A stretch of DNA of 64,000 nt from Candidatus Omnitrophota bacterium (GCA_029570205.1 JAKQSI010000045.1:1-64000); one strand, 5' to 3'. Positions 26,905 through 36,405 are shown, numbered from the stretch's first letter. Made by a program: numbers and translations. The notes: generated from the letters alone by a model not told the origin.

Positions 26905-28298
26905 AAATGAAACATCGCATCAGACTTCGACCGGGAATGCACATTCACTTCATTGGCATCGGTGGAATTGGAATGAGCGCCATCGCTTATGTTCTCAAGC
27001 TTTGGGGGTATACCGTGAGCGGATCCGATATCCATGAAAGTCCGGTCATGGATCATCTGCGCTCTTGCGGTATTTCCGTTTCTCCCAAACACGATGCTCA
27101 ACATGTAACCCACACGGATTTAGTCGTGATTTCCTCCGCGATCCACGAGGATAATCCGGAACGTCTTGCGGCGGAACAAAGAGGTATTCCAATATGCCAT
27201 CGCGCCCAGATATTGGGAGAAATCGTCAATCCGCGGAATGGAATTGTGGTCACGGGAACCCATGGAAAGACAACCATTACCGCAATGATTTCACTTCTTT
27301 TACATAAAGCCGAGCTCGATCCGACATGTCTAATCGGTGGTGTACTTGAACAATTCGGAAGCAATGCTCGTGTCGGGCAATCCGAATGGGTTGTCGCCGA
27401 GGGAGATGAAAGTGACGGATCATTCCACAATTTGCGCCCGAAATTCGCCATCGTAAATAATATTGAACCGGATCATCTGGACTATTACAAAAATGTGAAG
27501 CAAATCCAGAAATCATTTCTGAAATTCCTTGAAGGGGTCGATTCCTGTGGAGAGATATGGATTTCAGCGGACTGCAAGAACGCGCGAATAGTTGCATCTA
27601 AGATGGATCGCGCCATTCACACTTACGGCGAGAATGCCCATGCGGATTTGCGATTTACGGACTACGAACGGGATTCCTCCTTCACACATGCTCGAGTATG
27701 GTTGAGAGAGGATCTACTGGGATCTTTATCTCTTTCGATTCCAGGACGTTTTAATATGCATAACGCACTGCCGGCGGTTGCAGCAGGGCGATACGCCGGT
27801 CTTGCTTTTGAAAACATTGCAGAGGTCCTCAAAGACTATCGTGGGGCTCAGCGTCGGCTGCAGATGAAAGGCAAGAGCGCAGGAGTCACCGTAATCGACG
27901 ACTATGCGCATCATCCGACCGAGATTCGTGTTACTCTGAACGCACTCCGTGAAAGATTTCATGGCCGCCGTGTTGGGGTATTCCAACCGCATCGTTACAC
28001 CCGAACGAAGTATTTGAAAGATGAGTTCTCCAGGTCCTTTCAGGATGTGGATGTTCTGGTCCTTACGGATGTGTATTCGGCGGGTGAATCCCCTCTGGAG
28101 GGCGTGGACGGTGAGGTGCTTTTTCGTGCAATTCGCCGCCATCATCCGGACGTTGTTTATGTTCCCCGACTGGAGGAGATCCCCGACTATTTGACCGATG
28201 TTCTCCGTGACGGAGATGTGTTGATCACGATGGGTGCAGGAAATGTCTGGCAGGTGGGTGAGCAGTTGCTGGATCGTTTATCCGGAAAGCAGGAGTAG
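26901..28298 (+). CDS. murC: UDP-MurNAc-L-Ala ligase MurC
   Basis: HFIGIGGIGMSAIAYVL, VTGTHGKTTITAMI, IDDYAHHPTEI, QPHRYTRTK. Confidence 0.95.
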   Translation: MKMKHRIRLRPGMHIHFIGIGGIGMSAIAYVLKLWGYTVSGSDIHESPVMDHLRSCGISVSPKHDAQHVTHTDLVVISSAIHEDNPERLAAEQRGIPICHRAQILGEIVNPRNGIVVTGTHGKTTITAMISLLLHKAELDPTCLIGGVLEQFGSNARVGQSEWVVAEGDESDGSFHNLRPKFAIVNNIEPDHLDYYKNVKQIQKSFLKFLEGVDSCGEIWISADCKNARIVASKMDRAIHTYGENAHADLRFTDYERDSSFTHARVWLREDLLGSLSLSIPGRFNMHNALPAVAAGRYAGLAFENIAEVLKDYRGAQRRLQMKGKSAGVTVIDDYAHHPTEIRVTLNALRERFHGRRVGVFQPHRYTRTKYLKDEFSRSFQDVDVLVLTDVYSAGESPLEGVDGEVLFRAIRRHHPDVVYVPRLEEIPDYLTDVLRDGDVLITMGAGNVWQVGEQLLDRLSGKQE

Positions 28299-28305
28299 CC
28301 GTACG

Positions 28306-29205
28306 ATGCGAACCGAGGATTCCGAGAAAAAAGGTCAGTACAATGTTCCGCATTACATACGAATGCTGATCCATCAGTGTTGCCGGGTACTGATTTATAG
28401 CGCCGTCATTGCGGGAGGGATATGGCTCCTGATCGACGCTGTTTCATATTTCGGAACCTCTCACGACTTTACAGTTCGACAGGTTTATATTACCGGAACA
28501 AACTGGACCACACCGGAAGAGATTCAGCTACAATCTGAATTGAAGATCGGAACCAATATCTGGTTCGTTCCCTGTACACGTGTGGCACAGCGGGTGGCCC
28601 GCCATCCCTGGGTACGTTTTTGTCGTGTATCAAAAATTCCACCGGACTGTGTAAGCATCGTCATCCAGGAAAGAACACCGCTGTGTACTGTACTGGATCG
28701 GCGGCATGGTGTTCTCTATGGTCTCGATTCGAGCGGTATCGTGTTGCCCGCCCTGTTCTCGCCTCATCCCGATCCGGATGACCCCGTTGACGCACAGCGC
28801 GTCGAGGCCGTGCGAGCTCTGCCGTGTCTCACGGGTCCCACAGTCGTGTTAGTGCCCGGTCATCCGATTGAGGATACCCGGTATGTGAATGCACTAAATC
28901 TACTTGTTCGCCTGCAAGAATTATCGCCCGTTTTTCTGTCTCAAATCGATTCTGTAGAAATGTCGGAGGAAGATGGGATGGAAATGTTTCCCGCTCGACG
29001 CGTCGAGCGGATTCGAATGCCATCTCCGGTACCTGATTATCTGCCCAGGCAGATCATACAGGTATGGAGCCTGTTGGAGAAGGAGAATATCGAATCGGAA
29101 TATATTGATGCGCGATTTCCGAAGGCAGGTGTAGCCTTGAAGCCCAAGGATCTGCAACCAAGTCGCTGGTACGAGCTGTGCAGCCGGAATTCTGATGCTG
29201 CGTGA
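28306..29205 (+). CDS. ftsQ: FtsQ/DivIB-like division protein
   Basis: Single N-terminal TM, POTRA-like FTVRQVYITGTNWTTPEEIQLQSELKIGTNIWFVP...HPWVRFCRVSKIPPDCVSIVIQERTP; syntenic between murC and ftsA. Confidence 0.8.
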   Translation: MRTEDSEKKGQYNVPHYIRMLIHQCCRVLIYSAVIAGGIWLLIDAVSYFGTSHDFTVRQVYITGTNWTTPEEIQLQSELKIGTNIWFVPCTRVAQRVARHPWVRFCRVSKIPPDCVSIVIQERTPLCTVLDRRHGVLYGLDSSGIVLPALFSPHPDPDDPVDAQRVEAVRALPCLTGPTVVLVPGHPIEDTRYVNALNLLVRLQELSPVFLSQIDSVEMSEEDGMEMFPARRVERIRMPSPVPDYLPRQIIQVWSLLEKENIESEYIDARFPKAGVALKPKDLQPSRWYELCSRNSDAA

Positions 29206-29216
29206 GGAATGAATTG

Positions 29217-30452
29217 ATGATTCGGCACGATCGGAACGACAATTACATTCTCGCTTTGGACATCGGAACGACGAAGATTTGTTCCGTGGTTGCGCGAGAG
29301 CAGGGCGGGACAATTGAGGTATTGGGATTGGGACATCATCCGACAGCCGGACTGTCGGGAAGTGGAGTGGTAGACATGGAGGACACCGTCCACTCCATTG
29401 AGAACGCCGTGAGGAAAGCGTATGCCTGTACCCCGGGTGTCAAGATCAACGCAGCAACGGTCGGAATCGGGGGAGGATATATTCATTGTTTCAATACCGT
29501 CGGCTCCGTAGCTCTGCCCGGCCACGGTCGCGGTGTAACACGGGATGATATCAATCGGGCCATTCGGATTGCTGCCCACAAGTCCGTTCCAAAAGACATG
29601 ACTGTAATTCACAATATCCCACGCCGCTTCCGACTGGATAATAATGTAAATATCATTGATCCGATCGGCATGGCGGGGAGTCTTTTGGAAGTGGACGTGC
29701 ATATTGTTACAGCGCAGGAATCGATTATGCGCAATATTCGGAGGTGCGTGACCCGAGCCGGGTTGAAAATCGAACGATTTGTTCTTCAACCCATAGCCTC
29801 CGCGGAGTCTGTTCTAACCGAAGAAGAAAAGGACGCGGGAATCGCTGTGGTGGACATTGGGGGAAGTACCACATCCATAGTCGTTTATTATGACGGCTCC
29901 ATCCAGCACACGGAGATCCTCGCTGTCGGCGGGGAACATATTACACGCGACATCAATCATTATTTTCAGACACCCCTGGAAAATGCGGAACGATTGAAAA
30001 TATATGAAGGCACTGTTTTGACCGAAAGTGTGCCCGAAGAGGAATTCATCCAGGTGGTTCGATTCAAGAACCGCCGTTCCATCAAGGCAAAACGTCGTCG
30101 ATTATGCTGGGTAATCGAGGCGCGTGTAGACCAGATACTAAAGGAGGTGAACCGAACCTTGCAGGCGCGCGATCTGCTCCGTCATTTGTACGGCGGAATT
30201 GTTCTGACCGGTGGAACTTCATTACTAGATGGATTAGTGGAACGGGCGGCAAAGGTTATGCATCGAGAGGCGCATATCGGCTATCCGAACGGGGTCCTGG
30301 GTCTTTCCGACCTCAACAGCCCCATCTATGCAGCGGGAATCGGATTATTGCACTACTGTCATCAGGAGCGCACATTGGAACGAGCCTCCAAGGGGTCGAC
30401 CGTGAAACATTTGCTGATGCGAAGTCTGGAATGGTTGCGAGAGACATTTTAA
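29217..30452 (+). CDS. ftsA: Cell division protein FtsA
   Basis: ILALDIGTTKICSVVA...GIAVVDIGGSTTSIVVY...GGIVLTGGTSLLDGL; start at ATG 29217. Confidence 0.93.
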   Translation: MIRHDRNDNYILALDIGTTKICSVVAREQGGTIEVLGLGHHPTAGLSGSGVVDMEDTVHSIENAVRKAYACTPGVKINAATVGIGGGYIHCFNTVGSVALPGHGRGVTRDDINRAIRIAAHKSVPKDMTVIHNIPRRFRLDNNVNIIDPIGMAGSLLEVDVHIVTAQESIMRNIRRCVTRAGLKIERFVLQPIASAESVLTEEEKDAGIAVVDIGGSTTSIVVYYDGSIQHTEILAVGGEHITRDINHYFQTPLENAERLKIYEGTVLTESVPEEEFIQVVRFKNRRSIKAKRRRLCWVIEARVDQILKEVNRTLQARDLLRHLYGGIVLTGGTSLLDGLVERAAKVMHREAHIGYPNGVLGLSDLNSPIYAAGIGLLHYCHQERTLERASKGSTVKHLLMRSLEWLRETF

Positions 30453-30533
30453 TGCGGACCGCGAGGTTCTCTGGCTGGAAGGCGACAGAAACACTCCATA
30501 ACGAGATTCCTTTGAAGAGAGAGGAGCCAAATC

Positions 30534-31817
30534 ATGATTCAGATGGTAGACGAAGCAAGAGAGAGAATGGACCGGGGCCCCCGAATCCTGGTTGTCGGGG
30601 TCGGGGGTGGTGGCAGTAATGCGGTGGACGCCATGAGTTGTGACGGTGGCATGGATGGTGTCGAGTTCATGGTCATCAACACCGATCTCCAGGCGCTTCA
30701 TCGTGCGCGAACACCGAAAAAGATCCATATCGGAGCAGGCGTTACGAACGGCTTGGGAACGGGCGCGAATCCGACTCTCGGCGAGAAGGCCGCCGAGGAG
30801 GATCGCGTTGTTCTTCGCGAAGCGTTGGAAGGTGCGGACCTGGTATTCATTACAGCAGGCTTAGGCGGAGGCACCGGATCCGGCGCTTCATCCGTGATCG
30901 CCGATTTAGCCAAAGAAATCGGGGCCTTGTCTGTAGCCATCACAACAAAACCCTTCGATTTCGAGGGATCAGTGCGTCGAAGCCATGCGGATAAGTACCA
31001 GCTGATTCTCCGTAAAAAGTGTGACACGCTGATTACCGTCCCGAACCAGAGACTGGTCAGTATTGTGGATGAGAAGACCACACTGATTCAAGCGTTTCAA
31101 GTAGCAGATTCTGTACTGAAACAGTGCGTGCAATCCATATCCGATTTGATTACGCGGCCGGGTTTAATCAATCTGGACTTTGCAGACATTAAGGCTGTTA
31201 TGGACAGCTCCGTTCAGGGAACGGGCGCCGTCATGGGTGTCGGCTATGGTCAGGGCGAGCACCGTGCGCGCGAGGCATTTCAGCAGGCTTCCTCCAGCCC
31301 ACTTATGGAAGAAGTAATGATTCAGGGAGCCAAAGGTATTCTGGTAAACATCACGGCTCCGCCCAACGTGACATTGCATGAGGTTAATGAAGCGATGAAT
31401 CAATACATCAACGGAAAGGCCGATCCATCTGCGAACGTTATTTTCGGTGTCGTTCTGGATGAGAATATGGACGACGATATGAAGGTAACCATTCTCGCGT
31501 CGGGATTTGTCAAAAGTGCGGAAACGGACGGAGCGGCAAGCGCCTCCGTTGACAACTATGAACGGGACAGCCGGGAATACGAAAAACCCGCCTGGGCGGC
31601 GAAAGCGGATGAATTCCCCCAATACTACCCGGAAACAATCGTCGACGACGATTTGCGGGAACCGGCTGTTGTCGGTTCGGCGATGGCGGAAAGCAGTCCG
31701 TTCCGGGGTTCCTCTTCCGGTCGCCACCATCCGGATCATCTAACGGAACGAGAGCGGGATACAAATAAGAAGGACGTGAGCCGTGTGCTGCCTGTGCTTT
31801 TCAGCAGTCGAAAATAG
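30534..31817 (+). CDS. ftsZ: Cell division GTPase FtsZ
   Basis: GVGGGGSNAVDAM, GLGGGTGSGASSVIA, NLDFADIKAVM T7 loop. Confidence 0.96.
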   Translation: MIQMVDEARERMDRGPRILVVGVGGGGSNAVDAMSCDGGMDGVEFMVINTDLQALHRARTPKKIHIGAGVTNGLGTGANPTLGEKAAEEDRVVLREALEGADLVFITAGLGGGTGSGASSVIADLAKEIGALSVAITTKPFDFEGSVRRSHADKYQLILRKKCDTLITVPNQRLVSIVDEKTTLIQAFQVADSVLKQCVQSISDLITRPGLINLDFADIKAVMDSSVQGTGAVMGVGYGQGEHRAREAFQQASSSPLMEEVMIQGAKGILVNITAPPNVTLHEVNEAMNQYINGKADPSANVIFGVVLDENMDDDMKVTILASGFVKSAETDGAASASVDNYERDSREYEKPAWAAKADEFPQYYPETIVDDDLREPAVVGSAMAESSPFRGSSSGRHHPDHLTERERDTNKKDVSRVLPVLFSSRK

Positions 31818-31876
31818 ACGTCCATAATCGAATTTCATTGTAGAGACGAAAGTGAAGGAACAGGCTCTTCTTTTTC

Positions 31877-32026
31877 ATGTGTGGAATCAACGACACGCCG
31901 GAGGCCGATTGTACTCCGCCGGATCGCCTGGACGCGCGGGACGGGTACGGAATCAACCCTCTGGCACCAGCCTATCCCCAGGGTAGTCGTGCATTCGTTA
32001 TGCGCGGATCGCACGACGTGCGGTGA
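31877..32026 (+). CDS. Candidate 49-aa small protein MCGINDTPEADCTPPDRLDARDGYGINPLAPAYPQGSRAFVMRGSHDVR, not in the ORF track
   Basis: Uninterrupted ATG-to-TGA frame whose stop abuts the downstream intrinsic terminator; codon usage resembles neighbouring genes; no well-spaced RBS seen. Confidence 0.4.
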   Translation: MCGINDTPEADCTPPDRLDARDGYGINPLAPAYPQGSRAFVMRGSHDVR

Positions 32027-32061
32027 GGGAGGTCAAGGATGTTGACCTCCCTTTTTCTTTT
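32026..32061 (+). terminator. Rho-independent terminator downstream of ftsZ
   Basis: AGGGAGGTCAA-ggatg-TTGACCTCCCT (11-bp perfect stem) followed by TTTTCTTTT. Confidence 0.92.
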
Positions 32062-32192
32062 GCCTTTTCTTAGCCGTTTCTCGAACTGGGGGACGGGAAG
32101 CTTGCGCTTTCGTCCTGATTCGGACATCATGTTTATGAATTCTCGACGCGTATGAGACACATTCGACAACTGTCTTTTGAGGAGATACTTTG

Positions 32193-33113
32193 ATGACAAG
32201 GCCGACTCGTCCTCTTCTCACCCGACGTTCCTTTGCGCTCCTGACCGCCGTCGCTGCCGCCGATCTGGCCGTATCCCCTGTCCTTGGTGCAGAGATGGCC
32301 TCCGATTCACCCCATCGCGATATCAAAAAATCCCTCAAGCTGGGGATGATCGAGGAGGGTAAGACCTTCGAGGATAAACTCACGGTGGCAAAGAACGCAG
32401 GATTTCATTGCGTGGAGCCGGGGACGATCTACGACCGCAGCACTGTAGAGGAATTGCGCCGGGCATCCGAGAAAACCGGCATCCTTGTCGATGCTGTCGT
32501 CTGCGACAAGCACTGGAGTCATCCCCTTTCCGATCCTGATCCCGCCAAAGTAGACATCTGTGTCGAGTCGGTGCGCCTGAGCCTGGAAAACGCAAAGGAC
32601 CTCGGTGGTGATATGGTCCTCCTCGTTCCCGCCGTGGTCAATGAACAGGTCCTGTACGAACAGGCTTATGAGCGCTCCATGCGGGTCATTCGTGAGGCGA
32701 TCGTCCCGATGGCAACGGCCATGAACGTCGTTGTGGGAATCGAGAATGTGTGGAACAATTTCCTTCTCAGTCCGATCGAGTTTCGCAGATATGTAGAGGA
32801 AATCGACAGCCCGTATGTCCGCGCGTGGTTCGATATCGGAAATGTAGTCGCATTCGGATATCCCACCGGATGGATTCGGACTCTGGGACAACTGATAGCC
32901 CGCGTGGATGTAAAGGATTTCAAAGGCGGCCCGATGGTGGGGGGCGAGTTTGTTCCCCTGCGGCAGGGGTCAGTCCACTGGAATGACGTCATGAAGGCCT
33001 TTGATGAAATCGGCTACCAGGGAATCTTCGCCGCCGAGGTACAGGGCGGGAAACAGGATTACCTGATTGAAATGGTTTCGAAACCAATGGATATGATAAT
33101 TGCGGAGAAGTGA
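32193..33113 (+). CDS. Exported (Tat-like signal) TIM-barrel sugar isomerase/epimerase-like protein
   Basis: LTRRSFALLTAVAAADLAVSPVLGA twin-arginine-type signal; VGIENVWNNFLLSP...VRAWFDIGNVVAFGYP...RVDVKDFKGG typical of the xylose-isomerase-like/AP endonuclease 2 fold. Confidence 0.8.
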   Translation: MTRPTRPLLTRRSFALLTAVAAADLAVSPVLGAEMASDSPHRDIKKSLKLGMIEEGKTFEDKLTVAKNAGFHCVEPGTIYDRSTVEELRRASEKTGILVDAVVCDKHWSHPLSDPDPAKVDICVESVRLSLENAKDLGGDMVLLVPAVVNEQVLYEQAYERSMRVIREAIVPMATAMNVVVGIENVWNNFLLSPIEFRRYVEEIDSPYVRAWFDIGNVVAFGYPTGWIRTLGQLIARVDVKDFKGGPMVGGEFVPLRQGSVHWNDVMKAFDEIGYQGIFAAEVQGGKQDYLIEMVSKPMDMIIAEK

Positions 33114-33120
33114 ACATACA

Positions 33121-35994
33121 ATGGACTCTCCACACATTCATGTTATCGCGTGCGCTGTGTTGGCGGCTGATTTGAAAGCAGCGGCCGGTGAATTGGGATT
33201 AACTATTTCTACGCAATTTCTGCCCGGTGGACTCCATGAGACGCCCCAGGAACTGCGCAGGCGCCTCCAGGCGGCAATTGACGAGGTCTCGTCCGACAAG
33301 GGTATACAGCGAATCGCAATCGGCTATGGAGTCTGCGGAATGGGAACTTGCGGGCTTCACGCGCGAGACATTCCCCTGGCCATTCCAAAGGTTCATGACT
33401 GCATCGCGTTGTTTCTCGGCTCCGATCATGCTTATCGGGAACAGTTCCGAAAATGTCCGGGTACTTACTACATCTCCGCCGGGTGGGTGGACGAAAAGGT
33501 ACTCCCCGACTCCATGAAACAGACGGATCCTCTCCAATGCGGACCTCGGATTCTCCATCTCGACGAGATCGTTGAGAAATACGGGGCGGAAAACGCTGAC
33601 GCGATCCGTCATTTTCTGAATAGCTGGCAACGCAATTACCGGCGCGCCGCGTTCATCGAAACAGGCGTCGGAGGCCACAGGCGAAAATATGCGGAAATCG
33701 CCCGGAACATGGCCCGCGAATTCGGCTGGACATACGAAGAGCTTGTCGGGACTCACCGTCTCCTGAACCGATTGCTTCTAGATGAGACTTCTAATGATGA
33801 GGTGTTAATTGTTCCTCCCCATCACGAAACCGTCTATAACGGAGTAATGGAAACACTCCAGGCCGTCTCCCCGGTCGGGACCGGCCTGGCTCTTCCCGAA
33901 TGCCTGCTCTCCCTTTCCGCCTCTGCCGAAAAAGAGCAAAGAGCCGAGGCGTCATCGGCAATCACTCTGGGGCTGGGGATTGACGCGGGCGGAACATACA
34001 CGGACGCGGTGATCTACAGTTTTGAATCGAATCAAGTACTCGAGAAAGCGAAGGCACCGACCGCCAAATGGGACTTCACTGTCGGTATTCGGGAAGCGCT
34101 TTCCAAATTGAATGCGACGCGATTGCCTCAAGTCAATCTTGTCTCGCTTTCCACAACATTGGCAACAAACGCAATTGTAGAAGGCCGCGGACAAAAGGTT
34201 GGTTTGCTGATTATGCCGCCTTATGGTCTGTTCGATCCATCAGATATTCCCCATCGGCCGATCAGCATTATCGACGGCCGAATGGATTTTGACGGTACAG
34301 AAATCTCGCCGGTTAATCCCGATCAAGTGCGCGAAGTTATCCGACGAATGATTGAGCAGGACCATGTCCGCGCGTTTGCTGTAGCCGGATTTGCCGCCGA
34401 TTCCAACCCTGCACATGAGTTGCTAGTGAAAAGTATCATCCGAGAAGAAACCGGAATGAGCGTGACATGCGGCAATGACGTGTCCGATCTGATGAACTAT
34501 CGAGTTCGTGCGCAGACGGCTGCGTTAAACGCCCGAATTATTCCACTTTTGGAGGCTCTCATCGATCAGGTACAGATCGCATTACGATATTATTCCATTT
34601 CTGCTCCCATGATGGTGGTGCGGAGTGACGGCTCGCTGATGAGCGCCCGAGCGGCCAGACAGCGGCCTATCGATACTGTTCTCTCCGGACCTGCCGCAAG
34701 CGTAGCGGGCGCCCGATTCCTGTCTCGACTCGATCGCGCAACTGTGGTAGACATCGGCGGAACAACCACCGACATAGCGATCATTCGGAACGGAATTGTT
34801 GAGACATCGAAGAAAGGCGCCACCATCGGAGGCTGGCGAACCCATGTCAAGGCACTTGATATGCGCACATTCGGACTGGGCGGTGACAGCCTCATCGGCT
34901 ACCACAGACAACACATTCAAATCGGCCCGCGCCGCGTCACCCCCATTTGCCGGCTCGGCGAACAGGATACAAATAAAGCACTCGAATGGATCGAACAGCA
35001 TCTTGACTCGTTTGACCGATCCACAGATCGCCTGGGTATCCTTGCCCTGAACGCTCACAAGCCCGATTTTCAATTAACCGAAGTGGAGATGCGGATATTC
35101 GACATCCTCTCCGAACGTCCATACTCCATTCAGGAACTTTCTTCCCGCCTTACCGGAGACCTGTTCCGACCTGTTCCTCTCGAACGGCTGCAAGAACGGT
35201 ATGCAATTCAGCGATGCGGGCTTACTCCCACCGATCTCTTGCACATCGACGAGAAGATGCATCTGTGGAACCGCTCCGCGGCTGTTCGCTTTTGTGAAAT
35301 ACACTGCCGTCTGGCGCAAATCGATCTACGGGATTTTGTCCATTCGGTTCTCGAACAATTTATCAACAAACTGACAATGGAGATTCTTAAACGGGAGATG
35401 GCCGGGACGTGCGATGCAGAAGATATGGACAAATCCCTGTCAGCCGCTGCCTTGTTGCAAAACATGATGCGTGGCGGAGATTCCGACTACCAAGTGCGTA
35501 TACGGCTGAAACATCCGCTGATCGGTATCGGTGCACCGGTACACCATTTCCTCCCGCAAGTTGCGCGCCTCCTCGAAACCGAGGCCATTATTCCGCCCGA
35601 CGCGGACGTAGCCAATGCAATCGGCGCCATCACTAGTTTCGTATTAGTCCAGAAACACGTACGTATTTCCCCGACGCCGAACGGGACATACAATCTTTAT
35701 GGATTAGTCGATTCTCCCGTATTCAGTGATTTTGAAGAAGCACAAGCTTACGCCGTACGTTCTTTGAGGGATGTGATTCTCCGAAGCGCAGGCGAGGCAG
35801 GAACAAGTGAATCCCGAATCGAGGTCACCGCACAAGATCAGGTTGCCCCGCTTGCCGACGGAGGACAGCAATTCCTCGGTCGAACGATTACAGCACGCCT
35901 GACAGGCCGGCCGGATCTCGTGAGACTTCTCTCGGATACATGCGATGAATCACCGTTACTCCCAGCGGTTGCCGATGCTCCGCTGCGGCGCTGA
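33121..35994 (+). CDS. Fusion: N-terminal DUF1638-like domain + C-terminal hydantoinase A/oxoprolinase-like ASKHA domain
   Basis: N-term IAIGYGVCGMGTCGLHARDIPLAIPKVHDCIALFLGS (DUF1638-like); C-term LGLGIDAGGTYTDAVIY...STTLATNAIVEGRGQKVGLLI...VVDIGGTTTDIAII (HyuA-like). Confidence 0.75.
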   Translation: MDSPHIHVIACAVLAADLKAAAGELGLTISTQFLPGGLHETPQELRRRLQAAIDEVSSDKGIQRIAIGYGVCGMGTCGLHARDIPLAIPKVHDCIALFLGSDHAYREQFRKCPGTYYISAGWVDEKVLPDSMKQTDPLQCGPRILHLDEIVEKYGAENADAIRHFLNSWQRNYRRAAFIETGVGGHRRKYAEIARNMAREFGWTYEELVGTHRLLNRLLLDETSNDEVLIVPPHHETVYNGVMETLQAVSPVGTGLALPECLLSLSASAEKEQRAEASSAITLGLGIDAGGTYTDAVIYSFESNQVLEKAKAPTAKWDFTVGIREALSKLNATRLPQVNLVSLSTTLATNAIVEGRGQKVGLLIMPPYGLFDPSDIPHRPISIIDGRMDFDGTEISPVNPDQVREVIRRMIEQDHVRAFAVAGFAADSNPAHELLVKSIIREETGMSVTCGNDVSDLMNYRVRAQTAALNARIIPLLEALIDQVQIALRYYSISAPMMVVRSDGSLMSARAARQRPIDTVLSGPAASVAGARFLSRLDRATVVDIGGTTTDIAIIRNGIVETSKKGATIGGWRTHVKALDMRTFGLGGDSLIGYHRQHIQIGPRRVTPICRLGEQDTNKALEWIEQHLDSFDRSTDRLGILALNAHKPDFQLTEVEMRIFDILSERPYSIQELSSRLTGDLFRPVPLERLQERYAIQRCGLTPTDLLHIDEKMHLWNRSAAVRFCEIHCRLAQIDLRDFVHSVLEQFINKLTMEILKREMAGTCDAEDMDKSLSAAALLQNMMRGGDSDYQVRIRLKHPLIGIGAPVHHFLPQVARLLETEAIIPPDADVANAIGAITSFVLVQKHVRISPTPNGTYNLYGLVDSPVFSDFEEAQAYAVRSLRDVILRSAGEAGTSESRIEVTAQDQVAPLADGGQQFLGRTITARLTGRPDLVRLLSDTCDESPLLPAVADAPLRR

Positions 35995-36405
35995 ACCCGT
36001 TTCTATCGCGACTATCAGCTCGCGTGTGACCGCAGGATAGATTGTCAGGCGCGGCAAGTCTGCCGGGGCAATCCACTGAGCATCCCGCAGCACCCTGTCC
36101 TGTGTAACATGCAGACTGCCCGATACAATCCGCCCCCAGTAATACAGATTTATCACATGCCGATGCAAATCCGGAGGAATGGATTCCGAAACCATGAACA
36201 AATCCTCAACGTCTACTTCGTATCCCGTTTCCTCCATTAACTCCCGGCTGGCTGCCGCTTTCAGAGTCTCCCCATATTTCACTCCACCTCCCGGCAAAAG
36301 CCAATACTTGCGCCCATACTTTTCATGCTGTACCAACAGTATTTTGCCTCCGTCGACAATCGCCACGGCAACACGAATTCTGATTCCCTGTTCTTCGTTT
36401 TCCAT
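35956..36405 (-). CDS. NUDIX hydrolase
   Basis: Nudix box GGGVKYGETLKAAASRELMEETGYEV; convergent 3' overlap of about 39 nt with the preceding CDS. Confidence 0.9.
   Translation of the reverse strand: MENEEQGIRIRVAVAIVDGGKILLVQHEKYGRKYWLLPGGGVKYGETLKAAASRELMEETGYEVDVEDLFMVSESIPPDLHRHVINLYYWGRIVSGSLHVTQDRVLRDAQWIAPADLPRLTIYPAVTRELIVAIETGSAPQRSIGNRWE

Noticed and set aside
30055-30080. tRNA-like GGTTCGATTC T-loop motif
   Set aside because: Lies within ftsA coding sequence with no acceptor/anticodon arms; no tRNA gene recognised anywhere in the window.
31164-31739. 191-aa ORF antisense to ftsZ
   Set aside because: Fully inside ftsZ on the opposite strand; expected by chance in GC-rich coding sequence.
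31820-32020. 6S, SRP or tmRNA gene downstream of ftsZ
   Set aside because: None of the conserved motifs of these RNAs were found; the segment is better described by the 49-aa ORF plus terminator, though an sRNA is not excluded.
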